Assembly: GCA_965216885.1 (NCBI GenBank)
Contig: OZ244208.1
Coordinates: 2,356,001 to 2,420,000, forward strand
Direction: 5' to 3'
Length of the DNA stretch: 64,000 nucleotides
From: CAYNJG01 sp965216885
GTDB lineage: Bacteria > Planctomycetota > Planctomycetia > Pirellulales > Pirellulaceae
Under the pieces are notes generated by a model that was not told the origin of the DNA, did no database searches, and saw only the letters and a program-made list of their open reading frames with translations. Shown piece after piece: positions 8,983 through 18,282 of the stretch. The translations under genes were made by a program, and so were the position numbers. How positions within the stretch are numbered: the stretch's first letter is position 1; every line of letters begins with the position of its first letter.

Positions 8983-11900
8983 TCAGCGAGACAGCTTCTT
9001 CGCTTGGGCAACCCATCGTTCCCTGCGAATTCTGCCACCAAGCGAGAGCTGATCGTCGATGTATTCGACCGTCTCTTTCGTCCAGTCGCGGACCTGTTCG
9101 AAGGTGTAGATGCCAACCGAATTCAGGCGTTTTTCCAACGCAGGCCCCACCCCGTTGATCTGTTTTAGATCATCAATCTGCTCGGGCTTGCGAGTGAATA
9201 TTCGCCCGAAATTCGGGTCCGTTTTCGTCGCGCCATTGGAGTTGCTTTTTGACTTGCCTGATGATTTGGATGGCGCTGTCTTCGAGCGTTTAACACTGGG
9301 TTTGCGCGTTGAAGCCGGCGAATCGCCAGTGCTGGCCTGAGCCCGAATGATGGCCTCTTGCTCCTTGATCGTAGAACGCAAGGACGCCGTCTCGGACCGC
9401 AATTTGCCCAGTTCGCCGGCAAGTTGTTCTAGCCGCTCGTCTTTGTCCGCCAATCGATTCTGCGAATTCTCAAGAGCCGTCTTGAGCTTCTTCACCTGTC
9501 GCTCGGTCAGACCGGAGTCGCCACTTTCTGCGTCCAGTTCGCGAAACGCCTCGGTCATCTCGGCCAGTTTCACCTGATCTTGCTTGCGATACTGTTCGAT
9601 CGTTGCGATCTTTCGCTTGGCGCTGTCCAGTTGATCCTGCAATTCTTCGATGACCGCATTGTCGAGTGCGGACCCGACGGGACTGTTGCTGTCGGAGCTC
9701 TGCAACTGCTCGCGGGCGGCTGCCAACTCAGCCGACAGCTCTGCATTCGCGGTGGTGGCTTCCTGCAGTCTTTGTCGAGCGGACTCTTGTTCCCTCGACC
9801 TTTCCAGTCGGGATTCTTCCAGCTCATTTGCGACCGCATGTAGCTCGGCGACGCTCTGGCGATACGCGCTATTCTGTTCTTGCAGTTCTTCGATTTCCGC
9901 GTCGCGTTTTGCGGCCGTCTCCTGGAGGCGTTGGAGTTGGTCGGAAACTTCAACGAGCTTTTGTGCCGCGGCAGTATCGAGATCGGCATCGCCTGAGGCT
10001 TGCGACGACTTCAGCTCCTCGTTTTCCGCTGCCAGTTTTTCGACCCGCTGTTTCAGTTCGCCAATCGCTCCGTTCCGATGCTCAAGATCCGCTTGCAGGC
10101 GTTTCATCTCGACAAGAGCAGCCTCCAGTTCGGCCGTCGAAGTGTCGGAAGCAGGAGTTTGGTCGACGCTCGCGTTTTCGTCCGGATTCCCGTCTTCGTC
10201 CAATCCCAGCTTCGCGAACAGCAATATGCGTTCGGCGTCCCACGACTCGGAAGCTTCGTTGAGCAATGCGAGCTGCTGCTTGAGCTCAATTTGCTCATCC
10301 TGAACCCGTTTTAGCTCGCTGGCTTCCTGCGTAGCTTGTGAGGTTAGTTGCTCGGTCAATTGCCGTAGTCGCGTCAGTTCTTCGGCATCCTTCATTGCCG
10401 AGTCAACCTTCTGGCGGTCGGCGTCGATTTGAGCTTTCAATGTCCGCATGGCGGCAGCCTTGGCATCCACATCTTCGTGCGAAGCGCCAAGCTGGTCGGC
10501 GAGGTTCTGTTTTTCGGCTTCCGTCCGTTGGGCGGATTCCGTTAGCTCCGCCAATTCTGCTTCCAGCTCGGAAATGCGCCCAACCAGTGGTGCAGTGGCC
10601 TGCTGATCGGCGGCGTCTCCCGCTGCTTCACCGGCTTCGGTTGCTTCGGCCACGCTCGTTACAGCTTTCAGATCATGCTGAAGTGACTCGATCCTCTGCG
10701 TCAGTAAATCGATCTTTTCCCGATACTGTTTTTCGGCCGCCCGTTTCCCGCTGGACAGTTCGTCGCTCAGGGAGGTGACATCCCCGAGCTGTTTGACGAC
10801 GCTGTCCAGTTCCGTTTGAGTCTGCGCTTGAAGGTTGGCGGCCTCGGCCAGTTGCTCACGCGTGCTGGTCAGTTCGTCGCTCAAGGAGTTGGTCTCCCCG
10901 ATTTGTTTGACGACGCTGTCCAGTTCCGTTTGAGTCTGCGCTTGTAGCTTGACGGCTTCGGCCAGCTGCTCACGGGTGCGGGTTAGTTCCTCAGTTAGCT
11001 CGTCGCGGACCGAAGCCAGCTGACTTACGGCCTGCGTGCGTTCTTCTTCGAGTTGCGAACAGCTGGCCCGCAATCCGCGTACTTCTGCCTCCAGATGTTC
11101 ATCGGGCCGCTCGGTTTGGAGGGCCCTATGAGCAGCCCGGAGTTCCGCGATAGTTTGTTGCAGGTGTGTTCCCTTTTCACGCTCGTCCGCCAGTTCCTGT
11201 TGCAACGCGTCGCGGTCGCCAGCGAGTCGAGCGGACTCGTCGTGACGGGATTGCTCGGATGTGGATGCGGACGACCGGAGTTTCGCGATCAGCTCGTCTT
11301 GATTTGCCGATTTCGCCTCGAGCTCTTCGATCGTTTTCTTCGCACCAGCCAACTGCCGATTGAGTTCGGCGGTGGCTTCCTGTTGGTTATGTACAAGCTT
11401 TTTTGCCGCTTCGCACTCGTTCTGCAAAGCGGTGAGTGAACGGGTAGCTTCCTGAAGTTGGGTTTTCGCAGCGTTCTGTTCAGATCGGGTGTCTTCGAGT
11501 TCGGCTCGCGTGGTGCTCAATTCGGAACTGGATGCATCAATACTTTTTTGGGCTTCGGCAAGTTTGGATTGGGCCGCCGTCAATTCGGACTGCGCCGCCG
11601 TCAATTCAGTTTGCGCCGCCGTCAATTCCGCGCGGGCCGCATCCCGCTCTTCAACCGCTCGGTCTCGGGCGGTCGTGAGGTCGTCAATCGCCGAAGCGTC
11701 CTGTTGCGGAGTCGCGGTGGCTTCCTGTGCCGCAGCAAGTTCCGTGTCGACGGCAGATTTCTCACGCTGCAAGTGCAACAACTGAGCGTCGCGGAGCGAC
11801 ATGTTCTGATTGAGCTGACGGATTGTTTCATTCGCGAGCGACAGTTCGGCCGCGATACGCTGGTTTTGGGCGACGGTTTCCTGATAGCGGGCTTCCATTT

Positions 11901-13500
11901 GCGGGTCGGGTTTCGGACTCGCTGCGGATTCCGTCTTTTCTGCAGGCGCGGCTGCCTTCGCTTCTTTGAGTTGCGTTTGAGCGTCCTGTAGACCGCTTTG
12001 AGCATCATTGAGCTTCCGCTGCAGCTCCGCATTGACGTCGGCCAGACTGTCGCGTTCGCGAATGAGGGACGCTTCGGTCGCTTCGCGCTGTCCGAGGATT
12101 GACCTCAGTTCGTCGATAGTCGCCTGGTGTTGCGATTGTATTTGCTCCAACGCCTCCGAGGAAAGACTGCCGGTGAGTTTGGCATCCGCTTCGCGGGCGG
12201 CATTGCGAGCCTTTTCGAGTTCGGTGGCCAACGACGATTTTCTGGCTTCCAACTCACCGACGAGATCGGTGAGAGACTGTCGCTCGTTCCGCAGTTGCAT
12301 CTGCTCTTGCGACGCGGCCGCGTACTCTTGCTTCAGCCGCTCGAGATTCTGTTCGTGTTGCGAGACCAATGATAAAGCATGGTCTCTTTCGGTAGTCAGA
12401 TGAGCCAGTTCGTTGTGGGTCGCCTCCATCGCGAGGCGTAGATCTGCCAATTCCTCTTGCGATGATGAGTCTGTACTTGTTGCCGTGGGCGCGTCGGGTG
12501 ATGTGCTCTCGGGTGATTTGATGGTCGCGTCAAACGCAGCGGGCGAGTCCTGGCTTGGTTTTGGTTGGGGTGGTGCGGAGGCTGATTCTGCGGCACGAGG
12601 CGGCATGGGGATCGTGCCGGGGGTTTCAATTCGAGTGCGTCGCGGAGGAATGGGGCGAGCCATCAAATCCTCTTTGGATGCCGTGGGCTTCTTCGCGGCG
12701 GGAAAGCTGACCCCGGGCGGAGAGGAGGCCGAACGTCGCGGTGGAATTGCACTGGAAGCCGACGGCTTGGATTCGGGACGATTCACGTCCGGAGTGTCGC
12801 TGCTGGTTGGCCGCGCTTTTTTGGCGGGGATCGACTGCATTTTCTCGACATGAGCTGGTCTCTCGATGTTGACGTCGCCTTCGCGTTCAACTGGCTCCGG
12901 AGCTACCGTTTCTTCGGATGCGACCTCCACTTCTTGCTCAGGCCCGTCATGCACGGGGGCTGGCTCTGGCACTTCGTCTAAAGTCTCGGGATCTGTCGCG
13001 ATCTGCGGATCAGGCGTTTCGATTGTTTCGTCGGCAGTAGATTGAACGTCCGAGTCAGGAGTTGTCTCTTCAGGCACTTCGTCCACCGCGACCACTTCGG
13101 CTTCCAGGCGCGCCACTTCCGCCTCTACGGCAACCACTTCTGCTTCCACGGTCGACTCGGCATCGGAATCGTCAGTGACGGCAGGGTGTTCTGGTTTGGG
13201 GGCGATGTCTTTCACATCGTCGACTTCGATTGGAGAGGTTTCCGGTGTGGGTTCCGCCTGATTCGGAGCTTCCTCCGGTTGATCGTTCGGAGCTTCCGCC
13301 GCAAGAGAAGCTGCAGCGAGATCGCTGGTTATAAGCTGAATCTTGCCATCGTCCTGCTCAGCGGGCTTGCGTTTCCGCGTTGGCGTGACCGCATCTTCGT
13401 CCGTCTGCCGTCGCTTCCACCAAACCGTCGCCAACACAATGATCGCGATGAATACGACCGGAACAGCGTAGCCCACAATGGTTTTGATCAACTCCAACAT
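8983..13500 (-). CDS. Giant membrane-anchored coiled-coil protein with C-terminal helix-hairpin-helix domain
   Basis: 1,505 residues from the ATG at 13500, which has AGGTAAG just upstream. Residues 1-30 are one transmembrane helix (LIKTIVGYAVPVVFIAIIVLATVWW). A basic patch follows, then an acidic Pro/Glu-rich linker to about residue 350. About 1,000 residues of heptad coiled coil come next (many Ala, Glu, Gln and Leu; ELTAAQTELTAAQSELTAAQ is a short internal repeat). The last 60 residues form a helix-hairpin-helix domain (INGVGPALEKRLNSVGIYTFEQV). This layout suggests a tether from the membrane to DNA or to another partner near the nucleoid. The family is not named and the role is inference. 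It converges with the PQQ-repeat gene. Confidence 0.85.
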   Translation of the reverse strand: MLELIKTIVGYAVPVVFIAIIVLATVWWKRRQTDEDAVTPTRKRKPAEQDDGKIQLITSDLAAASLAAEAPNDQPEEAPNQAEPTPETSPIEVDDVKDIAPKPEHPAVTDDSDAESTVEAEVVAVEAEVARLEAEVVAVDEVPEETTPDSDVQSTADETIETPDPQIATDPETLDEVPEPAPVHDGPEQEVEVASEETVAPEPVEREGDVNIERPAHVEKMQSIPAKKARPTSSDTPDVNRPESKPSASSAIPPRRSASSPPGVSFPAAKKPTASKEDLMARPIPPRRTRIETPGTIPMPPRAAESASAPPQPKPSQDSPAAFDATIKSPESTSPDAPTATSTDSSSQEELADLRLAMEATHNELAHLTTERDHALSLVSQHEQNLERLKQEYAAASQEQMQLRNERQSLTDLVGELEARKSSLATELEKARNAAREADAKLTGSLSSEALEQIQSQHQATIDELRSILGQREATEASLIRERDSLADVNAELQRKLNDAQSGLQDAQTQLKEAKAAAPAEKTESAASPKPDPQMEARYQETVAQNQRIAAELSLANETIRQLNQNMSLRDAQLLHLQREKSAVDTELAAAQEATATPQQDASAIDDLTTARDRAVEERDAARAELTAAQTELTAAQSELTAAQSKLAEAQKSIDASSSELSTTRAELEDTRSEQNAAKTQLQEATRSLTALQNECEAAKKLVHNQQEATAELNRQLAGAKKTIEELEAKSANQDELIAKLRSSASTSEQSRHDESARLAGDRDALQQELADEREKGTHLQQTIAELRAAHRALQTERPDEHLEAEVRGLRASCSQLEEERTQAVSQLASVRDELTEELTRTREQLAEAVKLQAQTQTELDSVVKQIGETNSLSDELTSTREQLAEAANLQAQTQTELDSVVKQLGDVTSLSDELSSGKRAAEKQYREKIDLLTQRIESLQHDLKAVTSVAEATEAGEAAGDAADQQATAPLVGRISELEAELAELTESAQRTEAEKQNLADQLGASHEDVDAKAAAMRTLKAQIDADRQKVDSAMKDAEELTRLRQLTEQLTSQATQEASELKRVQDEQIELKQQLALLNEASESWDAERILLFAKLGLDEDGNPDENASVDQTPASDTSTAELEAALVEMKRLQADLEHRNGAIGELKQRVEKLAAENEELKSSQASGDADLDTAAAQKLVEVSDQLQRLQETAAKRDAEIEELQEQNSAYRQSVAELHAVANELEESRLERSREQESARQRLQEATTANAELSAELAAAREQLQSSDSNSPVGSALDNAVIEELQDQLDSAKRKIATIEQYRKQDQVKLAEMTEAFRELDAESGDSGLTERQVKKLKTALENSQNRLADKDERLEQLAGELGKLRSETASLRSTIKEQEAIIRAQASTGDSPASTRKPSVKRSKTAPSKSSGKSKSNSNGATKTDPNFGRIFTRKPEQIDDLKQINGVGPALEKRLNSVGIYTFEQVRDWTKETVEYIDDQLSLGGRIRRERWVAQAKKLSR

Positions 13501-13789
13501 TTTCTTACCTGAGACTTTTTGTCGCGCTCCGACTAGCAGATCGGCATCCAATTGCGGGTATAGCGGATATCGTTATCTGTTTCGTTGCCGCAAAAGAGAG
13601 TTCGCTTCTCAAGGCGAAGATCACCTAAGTCTATCACGAGCTGGGATATTTTTGCGGATTGTGCAGGCGTCCTGGTTTGTCTGGGCTTCGTAATCGAACC
13701 GTTCGAAGGATTCCGCCGGTGGTTTGGAAACGGGAAGTCTCGGCAGATTCAATACAAACGGGCCGGTGGCGATCTCATGGGCGCCTGGC
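13501..13789. other. Intergenic DNA upstream of the coiled-coil gene
   Basis: About 290 bases without a supported gene. It should carry the promoter of the coiled-coil protein. No clear hairpin or promoter pair could be assigned. Confidence 0.4.
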
Positions 13790-14186
13790 CCCTCGTTCCC
13801 GGGCTCCGCCCTGGAACGCGCTGCACCGAGGCTCTGCCTCATGGGGTCGACGACGATGCATGACTACTCGGGACACGCGGCGCTTCATTTGGAGCAGCCG
13901 CGAAGCGGCGGCAGCACGTAGCCCCATGCGTGAGCATGGGGAGCATGCGGCGCTTCCTCCTCGTTCCAGGGCGGAGCCCGGGAACGAGGGAACGAGGGAA
14001 CGAGGGACTTGGGACCTGCGGCGCTTCATTTGGAGCAGCCGCGAAGCGGCGGCAGCACGTAGCCCCATGCGTAAGCATGGGGAGCATGCGGCGCTTCGTT
14101 CCGCGCCTCCGCGGAGCGGAGACAGCCGGTCGTATGAGGCAGAGCCTCAGGGCAGTGCGTTCCAGGGCGGAGCCCGGGAACGAGGG
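13790..14186. repeat. MITE-like 397-bp element: 53-bp inverted termini and two 80-bp internal direct repeats
   Basis: The terminal inverted repeats are 13790-13842 and 14134-14186 (53 bp, 3 mismatches). Each contains the CGTTCCxGGGCxCCGCCC type of hairpin common in planctomycete intergenic DNA. Inside, an 80-bp sequence occurs at 13877-13956 and again at 14018-14097, one mismatch apart. Each copy is bounded by GCGGCGCTTC and holds two hairpins (CCGCgaaGCGG and CCCCATGC/GCATGGGG). A short GGGAACGA tandem run lies at about 13980-14005. No transposase is present, so any movement would need one in trans. The element ends 7 bases from the stop of the adenylate-kinase-like gene. Confidence 0.75.
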
Positions 14187-14192
14187 GGCGCG

Positions 14193-14810
14193 TTACCACC
14201 GGTCGGCGAAGTGGGCGTTCTGAATTGGAATCAACTGATTGAGTACCTGTTGCAGGACTTCGGCCGGCGAACCGTTTGCGTCGACCGTCGCGATGATGTC
14301 ATCACTGAAATAGTCCAGCAATGGCTGTGAACGCTGACGATAGACTTCGAAGCGTTTTCGAATCACATCTTCATTCGCGTCGTCCGCTCGGTTTTCACGA
14401 ATGGCACGGCGACGAATCCGATGAATCATCTCTTCTTCGTCTGAACACCTCAGATGTACGACCCGCTGGATTTCAAGATGATCTTTTACCAGTTCCGCCT
14501 GATCGGGATTGCGCGGGATGCCGTCCAGGACCAACAGGTCTTCACGAGGCTTGTAGCGCGAAAGGGCAACGTAAGCGTTGAGTGCTTTCTTCCAGATGCG
14601 GATCGTCAATTCGTCGGGGGCAAGCTTGCCCGCGGAACTGTAGCGACATACTTCCTGGCCTTCAGGCGATCCGATATCAATCGATCGAAAAACGTCACCG
14701 ACTGAGAGGTGAAAGAAGCCCGGGATCGTGCCCAGAATACCGCCCTGCGTACCTTTGCCAACACCGGGAGGGCCAAATAACAATACTGAGCGAAAGCGCT
14801 TGTTGGTCAT
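14193..14810 (-). CDS. Adenylate-kinase-like nucleoside monophosphate kinase
   Basis: 205 residues from the ATG at 14810; the frame extends upstream, but homology starts here (MTNKRFRSVLLFGPPGVGKGTQ). The P-loop GPPGVGKGT, the NMP-binding segment (HLSVGDVFRS) and the DGIPRNPDQA motif all match adenylate kinases. The LID region is short (RIRRRAIRENRADDANEDVIRKRFEVYR) and has no zinc Cys. The Arg residues that close over the phosphates are present. Acceptor specificity cannot be read directly; it could be the main Adk or a paralogue. A MITE-like element lies immediately downstream of its stop. Confidence 0.85.
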   Translation of the reverse strand: MTNKRFRSVLLFGPPGVGKGTQGGILGTIPGFFHLSVGDVFRSIDIGSPEGQEVCRYSSAGKLAPDELTIRIWKKALNAYVALSRYKPREDLLVLDGIPRNPDQAELVKDHLEIQRVVHLRCSDEEEMIHRIRRRAIRENRADDANEDVIRKRFEVYRQRSQPLLDYFSDDIIATVDANGSPAEVLQQVLNQLIPIQNAHFADRW

Positions 14811-14910
14811 GTCCGTCCCCCATTCCTCGAGTGCACTAAAGGGTGCGTCGCTCGCGTTGGATCCAGTTGCCACGGTGGATGGCACGTGTGTTGAGTTTGT
14901 TGCTTCGAAG

Positions 14911-15765
14911 TCAGGCACGTATTTGCTCAAGGAGCGTCATCAGCACTTCGGACTGGTGGAGATACCAGAGGAACCCGATGCCGCAGAGGATGGAAAGCGT
15001 GTAATGAATTCGCCCCGGAATGCGCCAATAGCCGCGACTCCAGGCAACTACGCTACCCAGCAAACCCAATGCCAAAGCGACTCCGGCGGCGGCGGTGAGC
15101 CACGCGACGTGCTGCAAATGCAGATTGGGGCCATCCATCCAGAGTGCCGGGCGCCGAATTGCCAACAGGAACAGCCCCGACATCACGGCGAGAACCAATA
15201 GGTTGGCAACCCAGCCTACAAATCGAAAGAAACGACTACCGGCTGTGGGGTCGTATTTGTCGTTTTCGTGCAACGTGCCGCGTAGCACGAACGCCACGAA
15301 CGGCCATCCCAGCACGGCTGAAACTGCCATCCATTTGCAGATCGTGAACCAGACCACCCGATTAATCGGGTTTGTGCCGGAACCCCGAGTTCGAGTCCCC
15401 GCGAAGGAGACGGAGTCGCCGTCGCGCGAAACCGTGCCACCGACCAGCATGACGCCGCCGTCGACCATCACCAGCATCGAGGCTTCTCCAGGACTTTCCG
15501 GGTCAAGTCCGTGGAGCGAAAGTCCACTTATGAAGGGCACCGCCTTTAGCGCGAGTTCCCGGTTGGCGTTTTGCCGGGCCACGGCATCTGCCTCCAATTG
15601 CTCCCAGTCAATGTCCAGGCCCTCAAGAGCCGAGCCGACGCCGGTTGGTGTAACCTCCGCGGCACCTTCGTTCACCGGTTCGCCATCCACCGGCTGAGCG
15701 ATGAGTGCGTTAACCCACGCACCGGTCAAGACGACGAACACCAATAGCACCTTATAGTTTTTCAT
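14911..15765 (-). CDS. Exported multi-pass membrane protein of unknown function
   Basis: 284 residues. A signal peptide or first helix (YKVLLVFVVLTGAWVNALIAQ) is followed by a periplasmic segment of about 120 residues. At least four transmembrane helices lie in the C-terminal half (WMAVSAVLGWPFVAFVL, VANLLVLAVMSGLFLLAI, WLTAAAGVALALGLLGSVV, LSILCGIGFLWYLHQ). The closing RIPGRIHYTLSILCGIGFLWYLH resembles membrane tails found at the end of some serine-hydrolase proteins, but no hydrolase domain is present. No function is assigned. It lies upstream of the adenylate-kinase-like gene, separated by about 100 bases. Confidence 0.7.
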   Translation of the reverse strand: MKNYKVLLVFVVLTGAWVNALIAQPVDGEPVNEGAAEVTPTGVGSALEGLDIDWEQLEADAVARQNANRELALKAVPFISGLSLHGLDPESPGEASMLVMVDGGVMLVGGTVSRDGDSVSFAGTRTRGSGTNPINRVVWFTICKWMAVSAVLGWPFVAFVLRGTLHENDKYDPTAGSRFFRFVGWVANLLVLAVMSGLFLLAIRRPALWMDGPNLHLQHVAWLTAAAGVALALGLLGSVVAWSRGYWRIPGRIHYTLSILCGIGFLWYLHQSEVLMTLLEQIRA

Positions 15766-15957
15766 GGTTTGCCTCGTGTTAGCAACTGACGACCGCCTGG
15801 CGATTTAATCTTATGGACGGGAATTGAAGACTTCGCATGTATGCTGTCCCCGCGTCCGATAGCTTCTATTGTGCGATCTGGATTTCCGAATGCGATTCCA
15901 TGGAGCGTTCAGAAAGCTGACACGGTACAACTACGCGACCGGGACCATAAGCCTATC

Positions 15958-16482
15958 TTAGATGATGGCTTCGAGAAGTTCATTTACATCGGCCATTCGG
16001 CCTTTGCCTTTTTCGCGGCAACTAAGCCATCCTTCGCCCGGACCCACCATCCTTACGCCGTCTTCGACAAGCTGGGCAAGATTGCGCTGTACGGAAGGTT
16101 TACGCCACATCTCCGTATTCATTGCCGGAGCCATGATGACATCGCCTTCGAAGCAGAGGTACAGCGTCGTCAACAAATCGTCCGCGATGCCGTTGGCGAC
16201 GCTCCCCATAAATCCTGCCGTAGCCGGAGCGATGCAAAGCAGGTCGGCCCGTCTTGCCAGTTCGATATGTGCACCCAGCGGATGAGCGGGATCAAATATC
16301 GCGGTGGCGACCGGTCGACCCGATAGGGCGGCGAACGTGGCGGGGCCAACGAAACTTGTCGCCGACTCGGTCATCACAACAGAAACGGCGGCACCTGCCT
16401 GAGCCAGTTTGCTCACCAGGTCCGCCGTTTTGTACGCAGCGATGCCGCCCGTTACGCCGACAATTATCTCACGCTTGTTCAT
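15958..16482 (-). CDS. coaC: Phosphopantothenoylcysteine decarboxylase (stand-alone CoaC)
   Basis: 174 residues of the HFCD flavoprotein family. The FMN-binding start VGVTGGIAAYKTADL, the catalytic-His segment (GAHIELARRADLLCIAPATA) and the substrate-clamp motif PAMNTEMW are all present. A Cys (WLSCREKGKGRM) follows at the expected distance. It decarboxylates 4'-phosphopantothenoylcysteine in CoA synthesis. In most bacteria this is fused to CoaB; here the synthetase is a separate gene at 47878. Its ATG overlaps the rpoZ stop (ATGA), making it the last gene of the aroF-to-coaC operon. Confidence 0.93.
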   Translation of the reverse strand: MNKREIIVGVTGGIAAYKTADLVSKLAQAGAAVSVVMTESATSFVGPATFAALSGRPVATAIFDPAHPLGAHIELARRADLLCIAPATAGFMGSVANGIADDLLTTLYLCFEGDVIMAPAMNTEMWRKPSVQRNLAQLVEDGVRMVGPGEGWLSCREKGKGRMADVNELLEAII

Positions 16483-16745
16483 ACTTCAAGCGGATTTACC
16501 TCTCCGAGTCCGCCCAGCTCATCTCCGCCTTCGCCGGTGATTTTGACTTCGTTCGAGGAATCCAGGTAAATCTTGTCCTGCACGATTTCCTGCAGGACGA
16601 TTTTCATTTTGTTCTGGGTGTCGAGTTCCACCAACGGACGCGAGCCTTTGTTGAGGGCCACGAGTCGCTTTTGAATCAGGGTCGATAATTTGAAGCGCCC
16701 ACCAACTTTGTTGACGATGTGCTCTTCGCGTAGTTCTTCCATCAT
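16479..16745 (-). CDS. rpoZ: RNA polymerase omega subunit
   Basis: 88 residues (MMEELREEHIVNKVGGRFKLSTLIQKRLVALNKG). The VGGRFKLSTLIQKR segment is the conserved omega core that clamps the beta-prime C-terminus. The chain continues with a short acidic and Gly-rich tail. The start ATG at 16745 overlaps the gmk stop (ATGA); a second ATG follows directly. The stop overlaps the coaC ATG in the same way. gmk-rpoZ adjacency is common in bacteria and supports the call despite the small size. Confidence 0.93.
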   Translation of the reverse strand: MMEELREEHIVNKVGGRFKLSTLIQKRLVALNKGSRPLVELDTQNKMKIVLQEIVQDKIYLDSSNEVKITGEGGDELGGLGEVNPLEV

Positions 16746-17323
16746 GATGATGTTTCTCCGATCATATCCAGGTGCCGGCAGATCTCGCTGACTGCCTGGG
16801 GAATGGAATGGTTGATGATTTCGTGGGTATATTCTTTGCCGTAGGGCCACTCGTGACCGGCAACTTCCAGACGGCGTTTGATTGTTTCTTCGTTTTCGGT
16901 GCCTCGGTCGCGCAGTCGCTGTTCGAGCACCTCAAGGCTCTCGGGGCGGACAAAGAAGGTCACCGCGTTGGGGTATTGCTCAACTACTTTGGCACGTCCC
17001 TGCACATCTATTTCCAAGACTACCCATTGTCCTGCTTCGAGGCTAGCGGTCACGGTCTCCTTCAGCGTCCCGTACCAGTATCCGCGGCCGAAAACCTCGA
17101 AACACTCAAGGAATTCCCCGTCGTTTTTCTTTGCCTGGAAGTCTTCGTCCTTCAGGAAATGGTAGTCGACACCGTCGACTTCGCCCGGTCGCGGCGGTCG
17201 GGTCGTGGCCGATACGCTCATGCGAAGTGGCTGGTTGCTTGCTTCGAGTACTTCGCGTAACACAGTTGTCTTCCCGGCACCGGACGGTCCGGAAAAAATT
17301 AGTAGTCGGCCGACGGTCGTCAA
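16742..17323 (-). CDS. gmk: Guanylate kinase
   Basis: 193 residues. P-loop GPSGAGKTT at residues 11-19, then the GMP-binding motifs SVSATTRPPRPGEVDGVDYHFL and the FLECFEVFGRGYWYGT segment. It phosphorylates GMP to GDP. The length is normal. It starts 4 bases after the yicC stop and overlaps rpoZ by 4 bases, so it belongs to the tightly coupled minus-strand operon. Confidence 0.96.
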   Translation of the reverse strand: MTTVGRLLIFSGPSGAGKTTVLREVLEASNQPLRMSVSATTRPPRPGEVDGVDYHFLKDEDFQAKKNDGEFLECFEVFGRGYWYGTLKETVTASLEAGQWVVLEIDVQGRAKVVEQYPNAVTFFVRPESLEVLEQRLRDRGTENEETIKRRLEVAGHEWPYGKEYTHEIINHSIPQAVSEICRHLDMIGETSS

Positions 17324-17327
17324 ATCA

Positions 17328-18215
17328 TTACTCCACGTTCTGAACCATCTCGCGGATGCGTTCGATGCACGTTTTCACGTGTACTACCTGTCGGGCAATT
17401 TCGGCATCGTTGGCCTTCGAGCCGATGGTGTTGGTCTCTCGCAGCAGTTCCTGAACCATGAATTCCAGTTTGCGGCCCGCCCCGCCGTCCTTCTGGGTCA
17501 TGATGTCCCGAAACTGATCAAGGTGGCTACCAAGCCTGACGATCTCTTCGGATATGTCGGCACGTTCCGCGAACACGCCGACTTCGCGAATGACATCCGC
17601 AGGCTGGATTTCAACCTGGTGTTGGGCTAACAGCTTGTTGAGCCGGTCTGTGAGCCGGGTCTGGTAGGCTTCGACAACGCGAGGTGCCAGTTCGGAGATC
17701 GTTTCCGAGCAAGCGGCAATGTCGTTGACCTGTTCGGACAGGTCACGCGCCATCGCTTCGCCTTCGGACTGACGCATCTTGCTCTGATCTTCCAACGCCA
17801 GTTTGAGCGCTTTCTGAATGAGCGGCCAGTACTCTTCCGCGTTGGTGGACTGCCGGCGGTCATCGCTGACCACGCCGGGTAGCGTCAGTAGATCGCTGAT
17901 GTTGATTTCACCACCGGTCTGAAGCCGTTGCTGCAGTTTCTGAGCCTGTTGGAAGTACGACTCCAGTACCTTCTCATTCAGTTGAAAGTCATCGCCGGAA
18001 GAAGTTCGCCGCAAGTCCACATTCAGTTGTACTGCTCCGCGGCGAATGTGTTTACGGACGGCTTCCTCAATGCGTGGCTCAAGGGCGGCATAGCCTTCCG
18101 GGAGTCGCGTGTGCAACTTCAGATAGCGGTTGTTGACCGACCGAATCTCTACGACCACGCTGACGCCGTCTTCGTCAACCTGTCCCGATCCATAACCGGT
18201 CATGCTTAGCAACAT
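17328..18215 (-). CDS. yicC: YicC family endoribonuclease-like protein
   Basis: 295 residues. The N-terminal YicC signature is complete (LLSMTGYGSGQ, then EIRSVNNRYLKLHTRLPEG, then RRGAVQLNVDLRR). The C-terminal DUF1732 region is also typical (EVGVFAERADISEEIVRLGSHLDQF, then GRKLEFMVQELLRETNTIGSKAND). Family members act as RNA-degrading enzymes in other bacteria. Its place before gmk and rpoZ is the common arrangement. Confidence 0.94.
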   Translation of the reverse strand: MLLSMTGYGSGQVDEDGVSVVVEIRSVNNRYLKLHTRLPEGYAALEPRIEEAVRKHIRRGAVQLNVDLRRTSSGDDFQLNEKVLESYFQQAQKLQQRLQTGGEINISDLLTLPGVVSDDRRQSTNAEEYWPLIQKALKLALEDQSKMRQSEGEAMARDLSEQVNDIAACSETISELAPRVVEAYQTRLTDRLNKLLAQHQVEIQPADVIREVGVFAERADISEEIVRLGSHLDQFRDIMTQKDGGAGRKLEFMVQELLRETNTIGSKANDAEIARQVVHVKTCIERIREMVQNVE

Positions 18216-18282
18216 GGTCGTCTCTCAACGAGGATCGCCCGACGAACGCCGGGCGAAGTGAAAAATCGAAGCAGTGTGACAA

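Noticed and set aside
13790..14186. Protein-coding ORFs in several frames inside the MITE-like element
   Set aside because: They consist of the repeats themselves, differ between frames and have no ribosome sites.
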